NCBI RefSeq assembly: GCF_900115955.1
Contig: NZ_FOYL01000016.1
Span: 62,001-126,000, forward strand
Reading direction: 5' to 3'
Origin: Lentzea waywayandensis
GTDB taxonomy: Bacteria > Actinomycetota > Actinomycetes > Mycobacteriales > Pseudonocardiaceae
Length of the DNA stretch: 64,000 nt
In this document: positions 1 through 7,841 of the stretch, piece after piece
Layout: the number at the start of each line of letters is the position of its first letter
Position numbering within the stretch: the first letter of the stretch is position 1
Made by a program: the position numbers and the translations under genes
Notes under the pieces: model-generated
Told to the model about the DNA's origin: nothing
What the model saw: the letters and a program-made list of their open reading frames with translations, nothing else
Databases searched by the model: none

Positions 1-1551
1 CCGCACGCGTTGATCGGCGGACCGTCCGGTTCGGGTAAGACGAACTTCCTCTACGCGATGCTCGGTTCGTTGTGCGCGCGCTACTCGCCGGACGAGCTGG
101 AGCTGTACCTGCTGGACTTCAAGGAAGGCGTGTCGTTCGCGCAGTTCGCGCCGGGCCGCAAGGACCCGTCGTGGCTGCCGCACGCGCGCCTGGTCGGCGT
201 GAACGTCAACACCGACCGCGAGTTCGGCGTGGCGCTGCTGCGGTACCTGTCCGACGAGATGCGCCGGCGTGCGGACGCGGCCAAGCAGCACGAGGTCACC
301 AAGCTCCAGGACCTGCGCGCCGAGGACCCGTCCGGGCGCTGGCCGCGGATCGTCGCGGTGATCGACGAGTTCCAGTACCTGTTCGGCGAACGTGATCAGG
401 TCACCGCCGCCGCGACGCAACTGCTGGAGGACGTGGCACGCCGCGGTCGTTCGCAGGGCATCCACCTCGTGCTGTCCTCGCAGGACGTCTCGGGCATCGA
501 GGGTTTCTGGGGCAAGTCGGCGATCTTCGAGCAGTTCACCGTCCGCATCGCGCTGCCCAAGGCCCGCCGAGTGCTGGCCGAGCCGCAGAACGACGCCGCC
601 GTCGAGCTCCCGCGCTGGCACGCGGTGATCAACCACGAGTCGGGTGTCAAGCCCGGCAACGAGATCTGCCGCATCCCGGACTCGACGTCCAAGGGCACCA
701 TGGACTTCCTGCAGACCGAGCTGTGGCGCCGCGAACCGGGCCAGGCGCCAGGCCTGTTCGACGGCAGCAAGATCCCGCTGATCGACGCGACGCAGGACTT
801 CCTCGACCTGCGGCCGGGCGAGGCATCGCCTACCGTGCTTCTGGGACAGGTGATCGACGTCGCGGGCAGCGCGGCACGGGTGCGGTTCGCCCGCACACCG
901 GGTCGCAACATCGCGGTGATCGGTTCCGTGGTCCAGGACGCGGCCGCGGTGCTCGGCGGAGCGGCCGCGTCGCTGGGCAGGCAGCACCGGCCGCACGAGG
1001 CGGTGTTCACGCTGGCCTGCCTGGTCGAGGAGGCGATGCCCTCGGCGTTGCATCTGGCGAAACGCCTGAGCGCCGACGGGCATGATGCCGAGGTGATCGG
1101 CATCAACCGCGTCCGCGACCTGCTGGACGAGACGGCAGCGCGGCTGCAGTCGATCAACACGGGCGAGACCGACGCGCCGCTGAAGCCGCACTACCTGGTG
1201 CTGTACGGCGTGGACGCGGCGCAGACGTTGCTGGAGCAGAAGAACGCGACCACCCGGATGTCCGGTGTGGACAGTCTCCGCACCGTTCTGAAGCACGGCC
1301 CGGAGAACCGCACGCACGTGCTGGGCTGGTGGCGCGGCGTGCAGAGGCTGAAGGCGAGCCTCCCGCCCGGCGTCTACGACGACATCGGCGCCTGGGTGGC
1401 GTTCGACGTCCAGGGCAAGGAACTGCTGTCGCTCGGACCGGAGCAGGTGATGGCGTGGTCGCCGAGACCACGCCGCGGCCTGTTCTTCGACCGGTTCGAG
1501 CACTCGCGACCGCAAGTGATCATCCCGTTCGACACTGGAGAAGCGTCATGA
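1..1551 (+). CDS. FtsK/SpoIIIE-type ATPase, 3' part (5' end outside window)
   Basis: The reading frame is open from base 1, so the start lies upstream. A TTG at base 10 sits inside the P-loop region and is not a plausible start. Walker A is GGPSGSGKT (about residues 6-14) and Walker B is IVAVIDEF (about 116-123), followed by a long helix and the LVLSSQ segment usual in FtsK/HerA motors. About residue 280 onward looks like a second ATPase-like domain whose P-loop is lost (RNIAVIGSVVQDAAAVL in place of GxxGxGK). Tandem motor domains with one degenerate copy are known in FtsK/EccC-like proteins. The stop overlaps the next ATG by 4 bases, so it is co-translated with a coiled-coil protein and a GNAT enzyme. 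I infer an ATP-driven translocase of DNA or protein; the substrate cannot be told from this part. Confidence 0.8.
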   Translation, partial: PHALIGGPSGSGKTNFLYAMLGSLCARYSPDELELYLLDFKEGVSFAQFAPGRKDPSWLPHARLVGVNVNTDREFGVALLRYLSDEMRRRADAAKQHEVTKLQDLRAEDPSGRWPRIVAVIDEFQYLFGERDQVTAAATQLLEDVARRGRSQGIHLVLSSQDVSGIEGFWGKSAIFEQFTVRIALPKARRVLAEPQNDAAVELPRWHAVINHESGVKPGNEICRIPDSTSKGTMDFLQTELWRREPGQAPGLFDGSKIPLIDATQDFLDLRPGEASPTVLLGQVIDVAGSAARVRFARTPGRNIAVIGSVVQDAAAVLGGAAASLGRQHRPHEAVFTLACLVEEAMPSALHLAKRLSADGHDAEVIGINRVRDLLDETAARLQSINTGETDAPLKPHYLVLYGVDAAQTLLEQKNATTRMSGVDSLRTVLKHGPENRTHVLGWWRGVQRLKASLPPGVYDDIGAWVAFDVQGKELLSLGPEQVMAWSPRPRRGLFFDRFEHSRPQVIIPFDTGEAS

Positions 1552-1988
1552 ACCCGATGATGACGATGTTCGACCCGGTCCCGTCGCAGCGTCAAAGCGA
1601 GGAGGTGATCGAGGTGCCGACGATCTCCGCGGTTGAGCGCTACAAGGAGATCATCGCCATCGCCACGGACGCGGCTGCCCGCCAGCGCAAGCTGGACGAG
1701 GTGCGGTGCGCCGAGCTCGCCGCGCGGCTCGCGTCGACCCAGCACGAGATCGCCGAGGTGCGCGATCGCGAGCGGGTCGTGCGGATGGGCGCCGCCCTGC
1801 ACTGGGAGGCGGCCGTGGAGCAGCTCTGGAACGAGCGCTGGCTCCAGATGGTCACACCGCCACAGCCCGACGAGTCCGTCCCCCCACGCCCCCAGGGCGA
1901 GTACAACCGCGCGATGGATCTCGCCTACCAGGCGCTGGAGGACTCGCTGGCGAAGCGAACCTTGCTGCGCCGCAAGCAGAAGGACTGA
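1548..1988 (+). CDS. Hypothetical coiled-coil protein, 146 aa
   Basis: The ATG at 1548 overlaps the FtsK-like stop (ATGA), which fixes this start over the longer open frame upstream. After a Met/Pro-rich head, residues about 25-75 form a charged helix rich in Ala, Glu and Arg (AARLASTQHEIAEVRDRERV) that should be a coiled coil. A second helical part ends in a basic tail. There is no signal peptide, membrane segment or catalytic motif. Position between the motor and the acetyltransferase suggests an accessory or structural subunit of that operon. I do not recognise the family. Confidence 0.7.
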   Translation: MNPMMTMFDPVPSQRQSEEVIEVPTISAVERYKEIIAIATDAAARQRKLDEVRCAELAARLASTQHEIAEVRDRERVVRMGAALHWEAAVEQLWNERWLQMVTPPQPDESVPPRPQGEYNRAMDLAYQALEDSLAKRTLLRRKQKD

Positions 1989-2702
1989 GTGCGCCGGTTA
2001 CGCACCGCCGCCGACGTGCAGGACGCCAGCGACGACCCGATGGTCCGCTGGGCGGCCCAAGCGCTGTCGTGCGGCGGTGCGGCCTGGGAACACGGCGGCG
2101 CAGTGGCCGTGCACGCACCGGCCCTCACCAGACGCCGCCGGCTGGTCCTGACGGGCCCGGCCGAAGGCGTGGCATCCCTGCTGGCAGCACACGGCCGAGG
2201 CGTCAACTTACGCCCACTGCTGGAACGCAAGCTGGCCGAAGAAGTAGAACCCCTGATGCCCACCCCATGGGTAGAGGACAAGCCCTTCGGCTGGATGGAC
2301 CGCAAAGGCAGCCTCGACCTCCCCACCGACGCCACCTGGCTAGAAACCACAGCCAACGTGGACCCGCTGCTACGCGAGGCCAACCCGGACTCCTGGGCCT
2401 GGCCAGGCGAACAGGGCGTCCGCCGCTGGGCAGGCGTCCACCAGAACGACAAGTTGGTGGCCACCGCAGCGGAGGCCTGGTCGTCGACCGACGTCGGCTT
2501 CATGATGGGCGTAGCCGTCCACCCCGCCCACACAGGCCAGGGCCTGGGCCACCGCATCTGCCAGTTCGTGACGTCATCACTACTCGCGCTCTACGGCACG
2601 TGCGCCCTCTTCGTAGAGAACCACAACGCCCCGGCCATCGCGCTGTACCGCAAGCTCGGCTTCGCCTACCGAGACGTCACGACGTTTCTCCCTGCGGTCT
2701 AG
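1989..2702 (+). CDS. GNAT family N-acetyltransferase, 237 aa
   Basis: The GTG start directly abuts the previous stop, so it is the third gene of the FtsK operon. The C-terminal 100 residues carry the acetyl-CoA fold: a strand VGFMMGVAVHP followed by the pyrophosphate-binding loop HTGQGLGHRI (the Q/RxxGxG/A motif A), then ENHNAPAIALYRKLGF, typical of motif B in GNAT/FR47-like enzymes. The N-terminal half (about 1-125) is not recognisable and may recognise the substrate. It likely transfers acetyl from acetyl-CoA to an amine or protein lysine. Being locked into an operon with an ATPase, it may modify that machine or its cargo; this is inference. Confidence 0.8.
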   Translation: MRRLRTAADVQDASDDPMVRWAAQALSCGGAAWEHGGAVAVHAPALTRRRRLVLTGPAEGVASLLAAHGRGVNLRPLLERKLAEEVEPLMPTPWVEDKPFGWMDRKGSLDLPTDATWLETTANVDPLLREANPDSWAWPGEQGVRRWAGVHQNDKLVATAAEAWSSTDVGFMMGVAVHPAHTGQGLGHRICQFVTSSLLALYGTCALFVENHNAPAIALYRKLGFAYRDVTTFLPAV

Positions 2703-2785
2703 GTCACATTCCGGAACAGTCGTCAGCAACAGACGGTTGAAACGGATAACTGATCCGAAACGCAATGGATGGAGATGGTCCGACC

Positions 2786-3799
2786 ATGACCAGCACCGCA
2801 CTCGAAGTAAGGCTCGCGTCCCGCCCGAAGGGCTGGCCGACCGAGGACAACTTCGAGATCGCCGAGGTCGAGATCCCGACCCCGGGCGAAGGCCAGATCC
2901 TGGTCCGCAACGTGGTCATGAGCGTCGACCCGTACATGCGAGGCCGCATGAACGACGTCAAGTCCTACGTCCCGCCGTTCCAGGTAGGCGCCCCGCTGGA
3001 TGGCGGCGCAGTCGGCGAGATCGTCGCAGTAGGCGCAGGCGTCGAAAGCCTCAAGAAGGGCGACAACGTCCTGCACGGCCTCGGCTGGCGCGACTACGCC
3101 GTAGTGGACGCCAAGCACGTCGTGAAGGTCGACGGCAACGTCGCTCCGCTCTCCACCTACCTGGGCGTCCTGGGCATGCCCGGCCTCACCGCCTACGCGG
3201 GCCTCCTGGCCACCGCCGAGTTCAAGGAAGGCGACACCGTCTTCGTCTCCGGCGCGGCAGGCGCAGTGGGCCAGATCGTGGGCCAGATCGCCCGCCTGAA
3301 GGGCGCCAGCCGAGTAATCGGCTCCGCAGGCTCAGCCGACAAGGTCAAGTACCTGACCGAAGAACTGGGCTTCGACGCCGCCTTCAACTACAAGGAGGGC
3401 CCGGTGGCCGAACAGCTCGCCGCCGCAGCCCCCAACGGCATCGACGTCTACTTCGACAACGTGGGCGGCGAACACCTCGAAGCGGCCATCGAAAACCTGA
3501 ACCTGAACGGCCGCATCACCATGTGCGGCGCCATCTCGCAGTACAACGAGTCCGAGAAGCCGGCGGGCCCGAGCAACATGATCCAGATCCTCGCCAAGCG
3601 CCTGACCCTGCGCGGCATGCTGGTCGGCGACCACAAGGCCCTGCAGCAGCAGTTCGTGTCCGAGGTAGCAGCCTGGATCGCGTCCGGCGAACTGAAGTAC
3701 TCCGAAACGGTGATCGAGGGCGGCACCCGCCAGGCCCCGGCAGCCTTCCTGGGCATGCTGCGAGGCGAGAACACGGGCAAGATGCTCGTCCAGTTCTAA
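2786..3799 (+). CDS. NADP-dependent MDR-family oxidoreductase (CurA/LTB4 dehydrogenase-like), 337 aa
   Basis: Zinc-independent medium-chain dehydrogenase/reductase that likely reduces double bonds of enones or aldehydes with NADPH. Seen: N-terminal GroES-like part (SVDPYMRGRMND, typical of the CurA/LTB4DH group), the nucleotide loop SGAAGAVGQIVGQIA, and YFDNVGGEHL. Length fits the family. An in-frame ATG at 2765 would add seven residues, but a GGATGGAG ribosome site lies at about 2767-2774, inside that extension and correctly spaced from the ATG at 2786, so I chose 2786. The 83-base gap before it holds no other gene. The 3' end faces repeat copy 1. Confidence 0.85.
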   Translation: MTSTALEVRLASRPKGWPTEDNFEIAEVEIPTPGEGQILVRNVVMSVDPYMRGRMNDVKSYVPPFQVGAPLDGGAVGEIVAVGAGVESLKKGDNVLHGLGWRDYAVVDAKHVVKVDGNVAPLSTYLGVLGMPGLTAYAGLLATAEFKEGDTVFVSGAAGAVGQIVGQIARLKGASRVIGSAGSADKVKYLTEELGFDAAFNYKEGPVAEQLAAAAPNGIDVYFDNVGGEHLEAAIENLNLNGRITMCGAISQYNESEKPAGPSNMIQILAKRLTLRGMLVGDHKALQQQFVSEVAAWIASGELKYSETVIEGGTRQAPAAFLGMLRGENTGKMLVQF

Positions 3800-3816
3800 C
3801 CCAGACACCACCCACC

Positions 3817-4232
3817 CGCGAAGCCGAAGGCGAGCCGTCCTTACCAAACGGTCAGGGCGGTGGGGTCCCGTCACGAGTCGCGCCATAGCTCTTGCTGCAT
3901 GCAAGAAGGGTTGTCAAACGGACACGCTTTTCGTCCGTTTGACAACCCTTCTTGCATGTGGCCCGCTCTTGGTGCGGCTCGTGACGGGACCCCACCGCCA
4001 ACGCAAGCCAACTACGCAACAGGCAGCCGCCCAAAGCAACAGGCGTGCCATCAACCCGCAGGCGGCGCCACCCCCCGATCAGATTGCCGGGGGTCTGGGG
4101 GCAGCGCCCCCAGGGAAAGCACGCAACCGCAAGGTCGCCGCCCGCAAGGTGACCACCCTGCAAGGTCGCGGCCCGCAAGGTCGCCACCCGCAAGGTCGCC
4201 GCCCGCAAGCCAACCACCCACAACAGCCGCGA
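3817..4232 (+). repeat. Dispersed repeat copy 1 (giant hairpin + GC hairpin + 15-bp tandem units)
   Basis: First of three copies (others at about 19494 and 28040). Parts in order: a conserved lead (GCGAAGCCGAAGGCGAGCCG), the 144-base hairpin at 3856-3999, a conserved spacer of about 95 bases, a small hairpin at 4095-4113 (8-bp stem CTGGGGGC/GCCCCCAG, loop AGC), then about six 15-bp units of the type CGCAAGGTCGCCGCC running up to the stop codon of the minus-strand flavoprotein. No transposase, no obvious terminal inverted repeats around the whole unit, and no clear target duplication were seen. Open frames across it differ between copies and look non-coding. Confidence 0.85.
3856..3999 (+). 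other. 144-base near-perfect hairpin, copy 1
   Basis: The outer stem has 30 pairs (3856-3885 with 3970-3999), beginning GGCGGTGGGGTCCCGTCACG, with two G-T wobbles. An internal loop follows (12 bases at 3886-3897 against 11 at 3959-3969). The inner stem is 26 pairs and perfect (3898-3923 with 3933-3958). The loop ACGCTTTTC is at 3924-3932. Compared with the copies at 19535 and 28082, the inner stem differs but remains perfectly paired. It lies between convergent genes, so it could act as a two-way terminator; alternatives are a structured RNA or a DNA-level recognition site. Confidence 0.85.
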
Positions 4233-5795
4233 CTAAACCAACTTCCCAGGATTCAAAATCCCAGTCGGATCAAGCCGTTCCTTGACCGCCCGCAACACGC
4301 CAACCCCAACAACCCCGATCTCCTTCTCCAACCAGGGAAGATGATCCCGCCCAACAGCATGGTGATGCGTGATCGTCCCAAGCCGGGAAACAGCATCCGA
4401 AGCCGCAACCTTGGCCCGCCCCCACTGCGAAACAGGATCAGCAAGATCCCGAGGCACCAACACGGTGAAGTACAACGAGGCCCCAGTCTCATAAGCATGC
4501 GAGACATGGCACATCACCACAGGATCCCCAAGCTCAGCGACCAACGCCCCCCGCACGGCGTCGCGCAGCTCAGAAACCCGAGACCACCGAGTAGCGGTCT
4601 CCAACGTCTCGACACAAACCCCAGCGTCCAACAGCGCATCCCGCTGCCGAGGCCCGTTGAACCGCCCATGCAGCCAAGAAGCCCCCATGGCCCGCCCGAG
4701 CCGAACAACCTTGTGCCCACGCAACGCACTCAGAGTCGCAGCCCGGGACCGGCACTCCCACCCGAGAATCACCAGGCAGGGCTGCCGAACCCCACGAACC
4801 CGCAGGTACTTCTTCACCAGATCGGCCTTGGACCCGGCCAGCGCCAGCGCGACCTCGGTCTCGTCCACATCGGACAGCCGGGTGACATCCGCCAACGCCC
4901 CGGCCTGGGCCAGAGACCTCACGAGCGCGACACCGGCCTCCCAGCCGTCGACGACGAGACCCTCGTATCGGGGCGCGGACGGCTTGGGCCGAACCCGAAC
5001 AGAAACCTCGGTGATAACCCCGAAAAGCCCTTCACTACCAAGCACCAGCTGCTTCAGGTCCGGACCGGCAGCAGAAGCGGGAGCGGCCCCAGCAACCCAC
5101 TCACCCACCGGCGTGGCCACACGAACCGACTCGACCATGTCCTCAAATCGCCCATACCCGGACGACGCCTGCCCAGCAGATCGAGTAGCAGCAAACCCAC
5201 CAACAGTGGCCCGCTCAAAAGACTGCGGCACATGCCCGAGCGTGAACCCGTGCTCCCCCAGCAACCGCTCAGCCTCAGGCCCGGTGACCCCGGCCTGCAA
5301 CACGGCAACCCGAGAAACCGGATCAACGGAAACAAGAGACCCAAGCCCGGCCAGGTCCAGCGCAACGACAGCCGACTTGGCCCCGCGCAAAGCCTCGACC
5401 CCACCGACCACGGACGTGCCACCACCAAACGGCACCACGGCGATGTCGTACTCGACACAGACCCGCAGCACCTCAAGGACTTCCTCAGGCGAAGCAGGCT
5501 GCACAACAGCGTCCGGCACAGCCAACTCCCCGTGCCCACGACGACGCAGCAGGTCCAGGTACGACAACCCACCAGCACGCCCAAGCCGATCCGCAGGATC
5601 CAAAGAGATCGCGCTGACAGCCTCCAACGCCGTAAACGCGTCCTCGGACAGCTCAGACGGAGGCACCGAAACAGGCACCTCCGGCAAAGGCTCCCCCAGC
5701 CCAACGCGCTGACTGAGCCAAGCCAGCGCATGAGGCGGCAACGGCACGGTTTCGGAGGTCCATCGAGCCCTGGTCACTGCTACAGTGTTACACAT
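4233..5795 (-). CDS. FAD-linked oxidase, alkyldihydroxyacetonephosphate synthase-like, 520 aa
   Basis: Flavoprotein of the VAO/AGPS family. Seen: the FAD pyrophosphate loop VVPFGGGTSVVGG (about 120-132), GHVPQSFERATVGGFAATRS, the segment CHVSHAYETGASLYF, the triple-His motif ITHHHAVG near the C terminus (in AGPS the HHH is catalytic), and the ending RLDPTGILNPGKLV. In this family the enzyme exchanges the acyl group of acyl-DHAP for a fatty alcohol in ether lipid synthesis; bacterial members are poorly characterised, so the substrate is open. It is divergent from tetR-glpD; GlpD also makes DHAP, which suits a glycerol or ether-lipid theme. The annotated ATG overlaps the operator region, so an internal GTG a few codons on may be the true start. 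The 3' end touches repeat copy 1. Confidence 0.8.
   Translation of the reverse strand: MCNTVAVTRARWTSETVPLPPHALAWLSQRVGLGEPLPEVPVSVPPSELSEDAFTALEAVSAISLDPADRLGRAGGLSYLDLLRRRGHGELAVPDAVVQPASPEEVLEVLRVCVEYDIAVVPFGGGTSVVGGVEALRGAKSAVVALDLAGLGSLVSVDPVSRVAVLQAGVTGPEAERLLGEHGFTLGHVPQSFERATVGGFAATRSAGQASSGYGRFEDMVESVRVATPVGEWVAGAAPASAAGPDLKQLVLGSEGLFGVITEVSVRVRPKPSAPRYEGLVVDGWEAGVALVRSLAQAGALADVTRLSDVDETEVALALAGSKADLVKKYLRVRGVRQPCLVILGWECRSRAATLSALRGHKVVRLGRAMGASWLHGRFNGPRQRDALLDAGVCVETLETATRWSRVSELRDAVRGALVAELGDPVVMCHVSHAYETGASLYFTVLVPRDLADPVSQWGRAKVAASDAVSRLGTITHHHAVGRDHLPWLEKEIGVVGVGVLRAVKERLDPTGILNPGKLV
5775..5793. promoter_or_regulatory. Overlapping palindromes between the AGPS-like gene and tetR (operator candidate)
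   Basis: CACTG-CTA-CAGTG at 5775-5787 and GTGT-T-ACAC at 5785-5793 overlap. TACAGT at 5781-5786 looks like a -10 box placed so that a tetR transcript would begin at or next to its ATG (5794), i.e. a leaderless message. A TetR dimer here would block both divergent promoters. Symmetry is seen; binding is inferred. Confidence 0.5.
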
Positions 5796-6369
5796 GACGT
5801 CTCAACGTCACACCCACGACGCCCTGCTCGACGCCACCCGTGAGTGTGTTCTGGAGGTGGGGGTGCGCCGCACGACCCTCACCGACGTGGCGAAACGGGC
5901 GAACGTGAGCCGGATGACGCTCTACCGGCGCTACCCGGACGTCGACCACCTCGTGCGGGCCCTGATGACGCGTGAGTTCGCCGCGTTGCTCGAAGCGGTG
6001 GAACGGGCCGGCGGGCAGGGGAACGCCCGTCAGCAGCTCGTTCAGAGGGCCGTGGACGCCATCCGGCTGCTCGAGGCCAACCCGCTCATGCAACGCGTCC
6101 TGCAACTCGACGCGGACCTGATGCTGCCCTACCTCACCGACCGGCTCGGCAGCACGCAGCGACTGGTCGAGCAGTTCCTCGTCGCGCAGATCGAGGCCGG
6201 GCACCTCGACGGGTCGATCCGGTTCGGCGACGCCAAGACGCAGGCGCGCGTGGTGTTGATGAGCACGCAGTCGATGGTGCTCTCGACCAGACCGGTGACC
6301 TCCGGGCTCGACTTCGGCTCGTTGCTCGACGAGCTCGCCAAGCAGCTGGACGGAGCTCTGAAGCCGTGA
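5794..6369 (+). CDS. TetR family transcriptional regulator, 191 aa
   Basis: The N-terminal helix-turn-helix is clear (TTLTDVAKRANVSRMTLYRRYPD, given here by its span, about residues 26-48). The C-terminal ligand domain is unspecific. The start at ATG 5794 is preferred over the in-frame GTG at 5785 because the latter lies inside the palindrome and the -10-like box. Its stop overlaps the glpD GTG by 4 bases, so both are co-translated. It probably represses its own operon and the divergent AGPS-like gene through the palindromes at 5775-5793. The effector is unknown; a glycerolipid intermediate or fatty acyl compound would fit the neighbours. Confidence 0.85.
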   Translation: MTSQRHTHDALLDATRECVLEVGVRRTTLTDVAKRANVSRMTLYRRYPDVDHLVRALMTREFAALLEAVERAGGQGNARQQLVQRAVDAIRLLEANPLMQRVLQLDADLMLPYLTDRLGSTQRLVEQFLVAQIEAGHLDGSIRFGDAKTQARVVLMSTQSMVLSTRPVTSGLDFGSLLDELAKQLDGALKP

Positions 6370-7751
6370 AGACGTCCCTGAACGCGGACAGGCGCCACAA
6401 GGATCTCGAAGCCGCCCAACGAGAAGTCGCCGACGTGCTCGTGATCGGCGGCGGCGTCACGGGCACGGGTGTCGCGCTCGACGCGGCCTCCCGAGGTCTC
6501 AAGGTCACCCTGCTGGAGGCGCACGACCTGGCGTTCGGGACGTCCCGCTGGTCCAGCAAGCTCGTCCACGGCGGCCTGCGCTACCTCGCGAAGGGCGACG
6601 TGCGGCTCGCCCACGAAAGCGCCGTCGAACGCGGCATCCTGATGACCAGGACGGCGCCGCACCTCACCCGCACGTTGCCGATGCTGTTCCCGTTGCACTC
6701 CACCGCGGGCCACTTCGTCATGTCGGGATTCCGCGCCGGCAACGCGCTGCGCATCGCCGCCCGCACGCCGTCGGACGTGCTGCCGGCACCGCGCCGAGTG
6801 TCCAGACACGAAGCCCTGGCGCTGGTTCCCGGCCTGGACCCGGCCAAGCTCACCGGCGGACTCCTGAGCTACGACGGCCAGCTCGTCGACGACGCCCGGC
6901 TCGTGGTCGCGCTGGCCAGAACAGCCGCCGGCCACGGCGCGAGGATCATCACCCGCGCGAAGGTCGTGACGCTGCAAGGTGATGGCGCCGAGGCGGTGGA
7001 CACGCTCACCGGCGCGACGTTCAGCGTCAGGGCCAAGGCGGTGATCAACGCGACGGGCGTCTGGGCCGGCACGCTCGCCCCGGTGCAGCTGCGGCCGTCC
7101 CGCGGCTCCCACCTGGTGATCGACGCGCGGACCGCCGGCATCACCGGCACGGCGCTGACGATCCCGGTACCCGGCGAGCACAACCGCTACGCGTTCGTGC
7201 TGCCCCAGGCGAACGGCCGCGCGTATCTCGGCCTCACCGACGAGCCCGTGGACGACATCCCGGACGTACCGATGGTGCCGGAGTCCGATGTGGACTTCCT
7301 GCTCGCGACCGCTTCCCACGTCCTGCAACGAAATCTCACCAGGAACGACGTCATCGGCAGCTACGCGGGCCTGCGCCCGTTGCTCGAGGCCGAAGGGCGG
7401 ACCGCGGACCTCTCCCGTCACCACGCCGTGCTGAAGGCACCGAACGGCGTGATCACGATCGTCGGCGGCAAGCTCACCACGTACCGCAGGATGGCCGCGG
7501 ACGCCGTGAACGCGACGAACCTGACGCAGATCCCCTGCCGCACCAAGGACATCCGCCTGGTCGACGACAGGCCGGCGCCGACCACCCCGATCGCACCCGG
7601 CGTCACCGAGGCCGACATCGTCCACGCGATCCAGCACGAGGGCGCGCTGGACGCCGACGACGTTCTGGACCGCCGCACGCGCATCGGCCTGGTTCCGGAG
7701 GACCGCGAGAAGGCCGCGCCGGAGATCGCGAAACTCCTGGCCGCGGTGTGA
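6366..7751 (+). CDS. glpD: Glycerol-3-phosphate dehydrogenase (FAD-dependent), 461 aa
   Basis: Oxidises sn-glycerol 3-phosphate to dihydroxyacetone phosphate, passing electrons to quinone. Seen: Rossmann FAD motif VLVIGGGVTGTGVALDAASR near the N terminus, the GTSRWSSKLVHGGLRYL signature of the GlpD family, GSYAGLRPLL, and GGKLTTYRRMA. At 461 residues it is shorter than many GlpD proteins (500-560), the shortfall being in the C-terminal cap. GTG start overlapping the tetR stop. The trio AGPS-like / tetR / glpD resembles, from memory, the Rv2249c-Rv2251 arrangement of Mycobacterium tuberculosis; this should be checked by alignment. Confidence 0.88.
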   Translation: MKTSLNADRRHKDLEAAQREVADVLVIGGGVTGTGVALDAASRGLKVTLLEAHDLAFGTSRWSSKLVHGGLRYLAKGDVRLAHESAVERGILMTRTAPHLTRTLPMLFPLHSTAGHFVMSGFRAGNALRIAARTPSDVLPAPRRVSRHEALALVPGLDPAKLTGGLLSYDGQLVDDARLVVALARTAAGHGARIITRAKVVTLQGDGAEAVDTLTGATFSVRAKAVINATGVWAGTLAPVQLRPSRGSHLVIDARTAGITGTALTIPVPGEHNRYAFVLPQANGRAYLGLTDEPVDDIPDVPMVPESDVDFLLATASHVLQRNLTRNDVIGSYAGLRPLLEAEGRTADLSRHHAVLKAPNGVITIVGGKLTTYRRMAADAVNATNLTQIPCRTKDIRLVDDRPAPTTPIAPGVTEADIVHAIQHEGALDADDVLDRRTRIGLVPEDREKAAPEIAKLLAAV

Positions 7752-7755
7752 AAAA

Positions 7756-7808
7756 AGGGCGTCCGCAGGTACCGCCGACTCCCAGTCGGTAGTACTTGCG
7801 GACGCCCT
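7756..7808 (-). terminator. Intrinsic terminator between glpD and the secretion cassette
   Basis: A stem of about 16 pairs (GGGCGTCCGCAGGTAC with GTACTTGCGGACGCCC, one G-T pair) encloses a small inner hairpin CGACT/AGTCG. A run of six A lies immediately left of the stem, which is a T run for minus-strand transcripts. It therefore ends the minus-strand operon and probably also works for glpD read-through. Confidence 0.85.
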
Positions 7809-7841
7809 CAGCGCAAGGAGCTCAGTGCGAGGAGTGCGAGA

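Noticed and set aside
4127..4216. Short tandem repeat that might be a CRISPR array
   Set aside because: Units of 15 bp abut without spacers and no cas genes are present.
3852..4223. Minus-strand open frame of 123 codons over repeat copy 1, with relatives over copies 2 and 3 sharing a PQTPGNLIGGW-like stretch
   Set aside because: The shared translation follows from DNA-level identity of the repeat. The frame crosses a giant hairpin, has no ribosome site, and its flanks differ in frame between copies.
3939..5843. Plus-strand open frame of 634 codons
   Set aside because: It lies antisense to the AGPS-like gene, is Pro/Arg/Ser-rich without motifs, and runs through the hairpin and into tetR.
6129..7637. 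Minus-strand open frame of 502 codons
   Set aside because: Antisense shadow of glpD, caused by high third-position GC.
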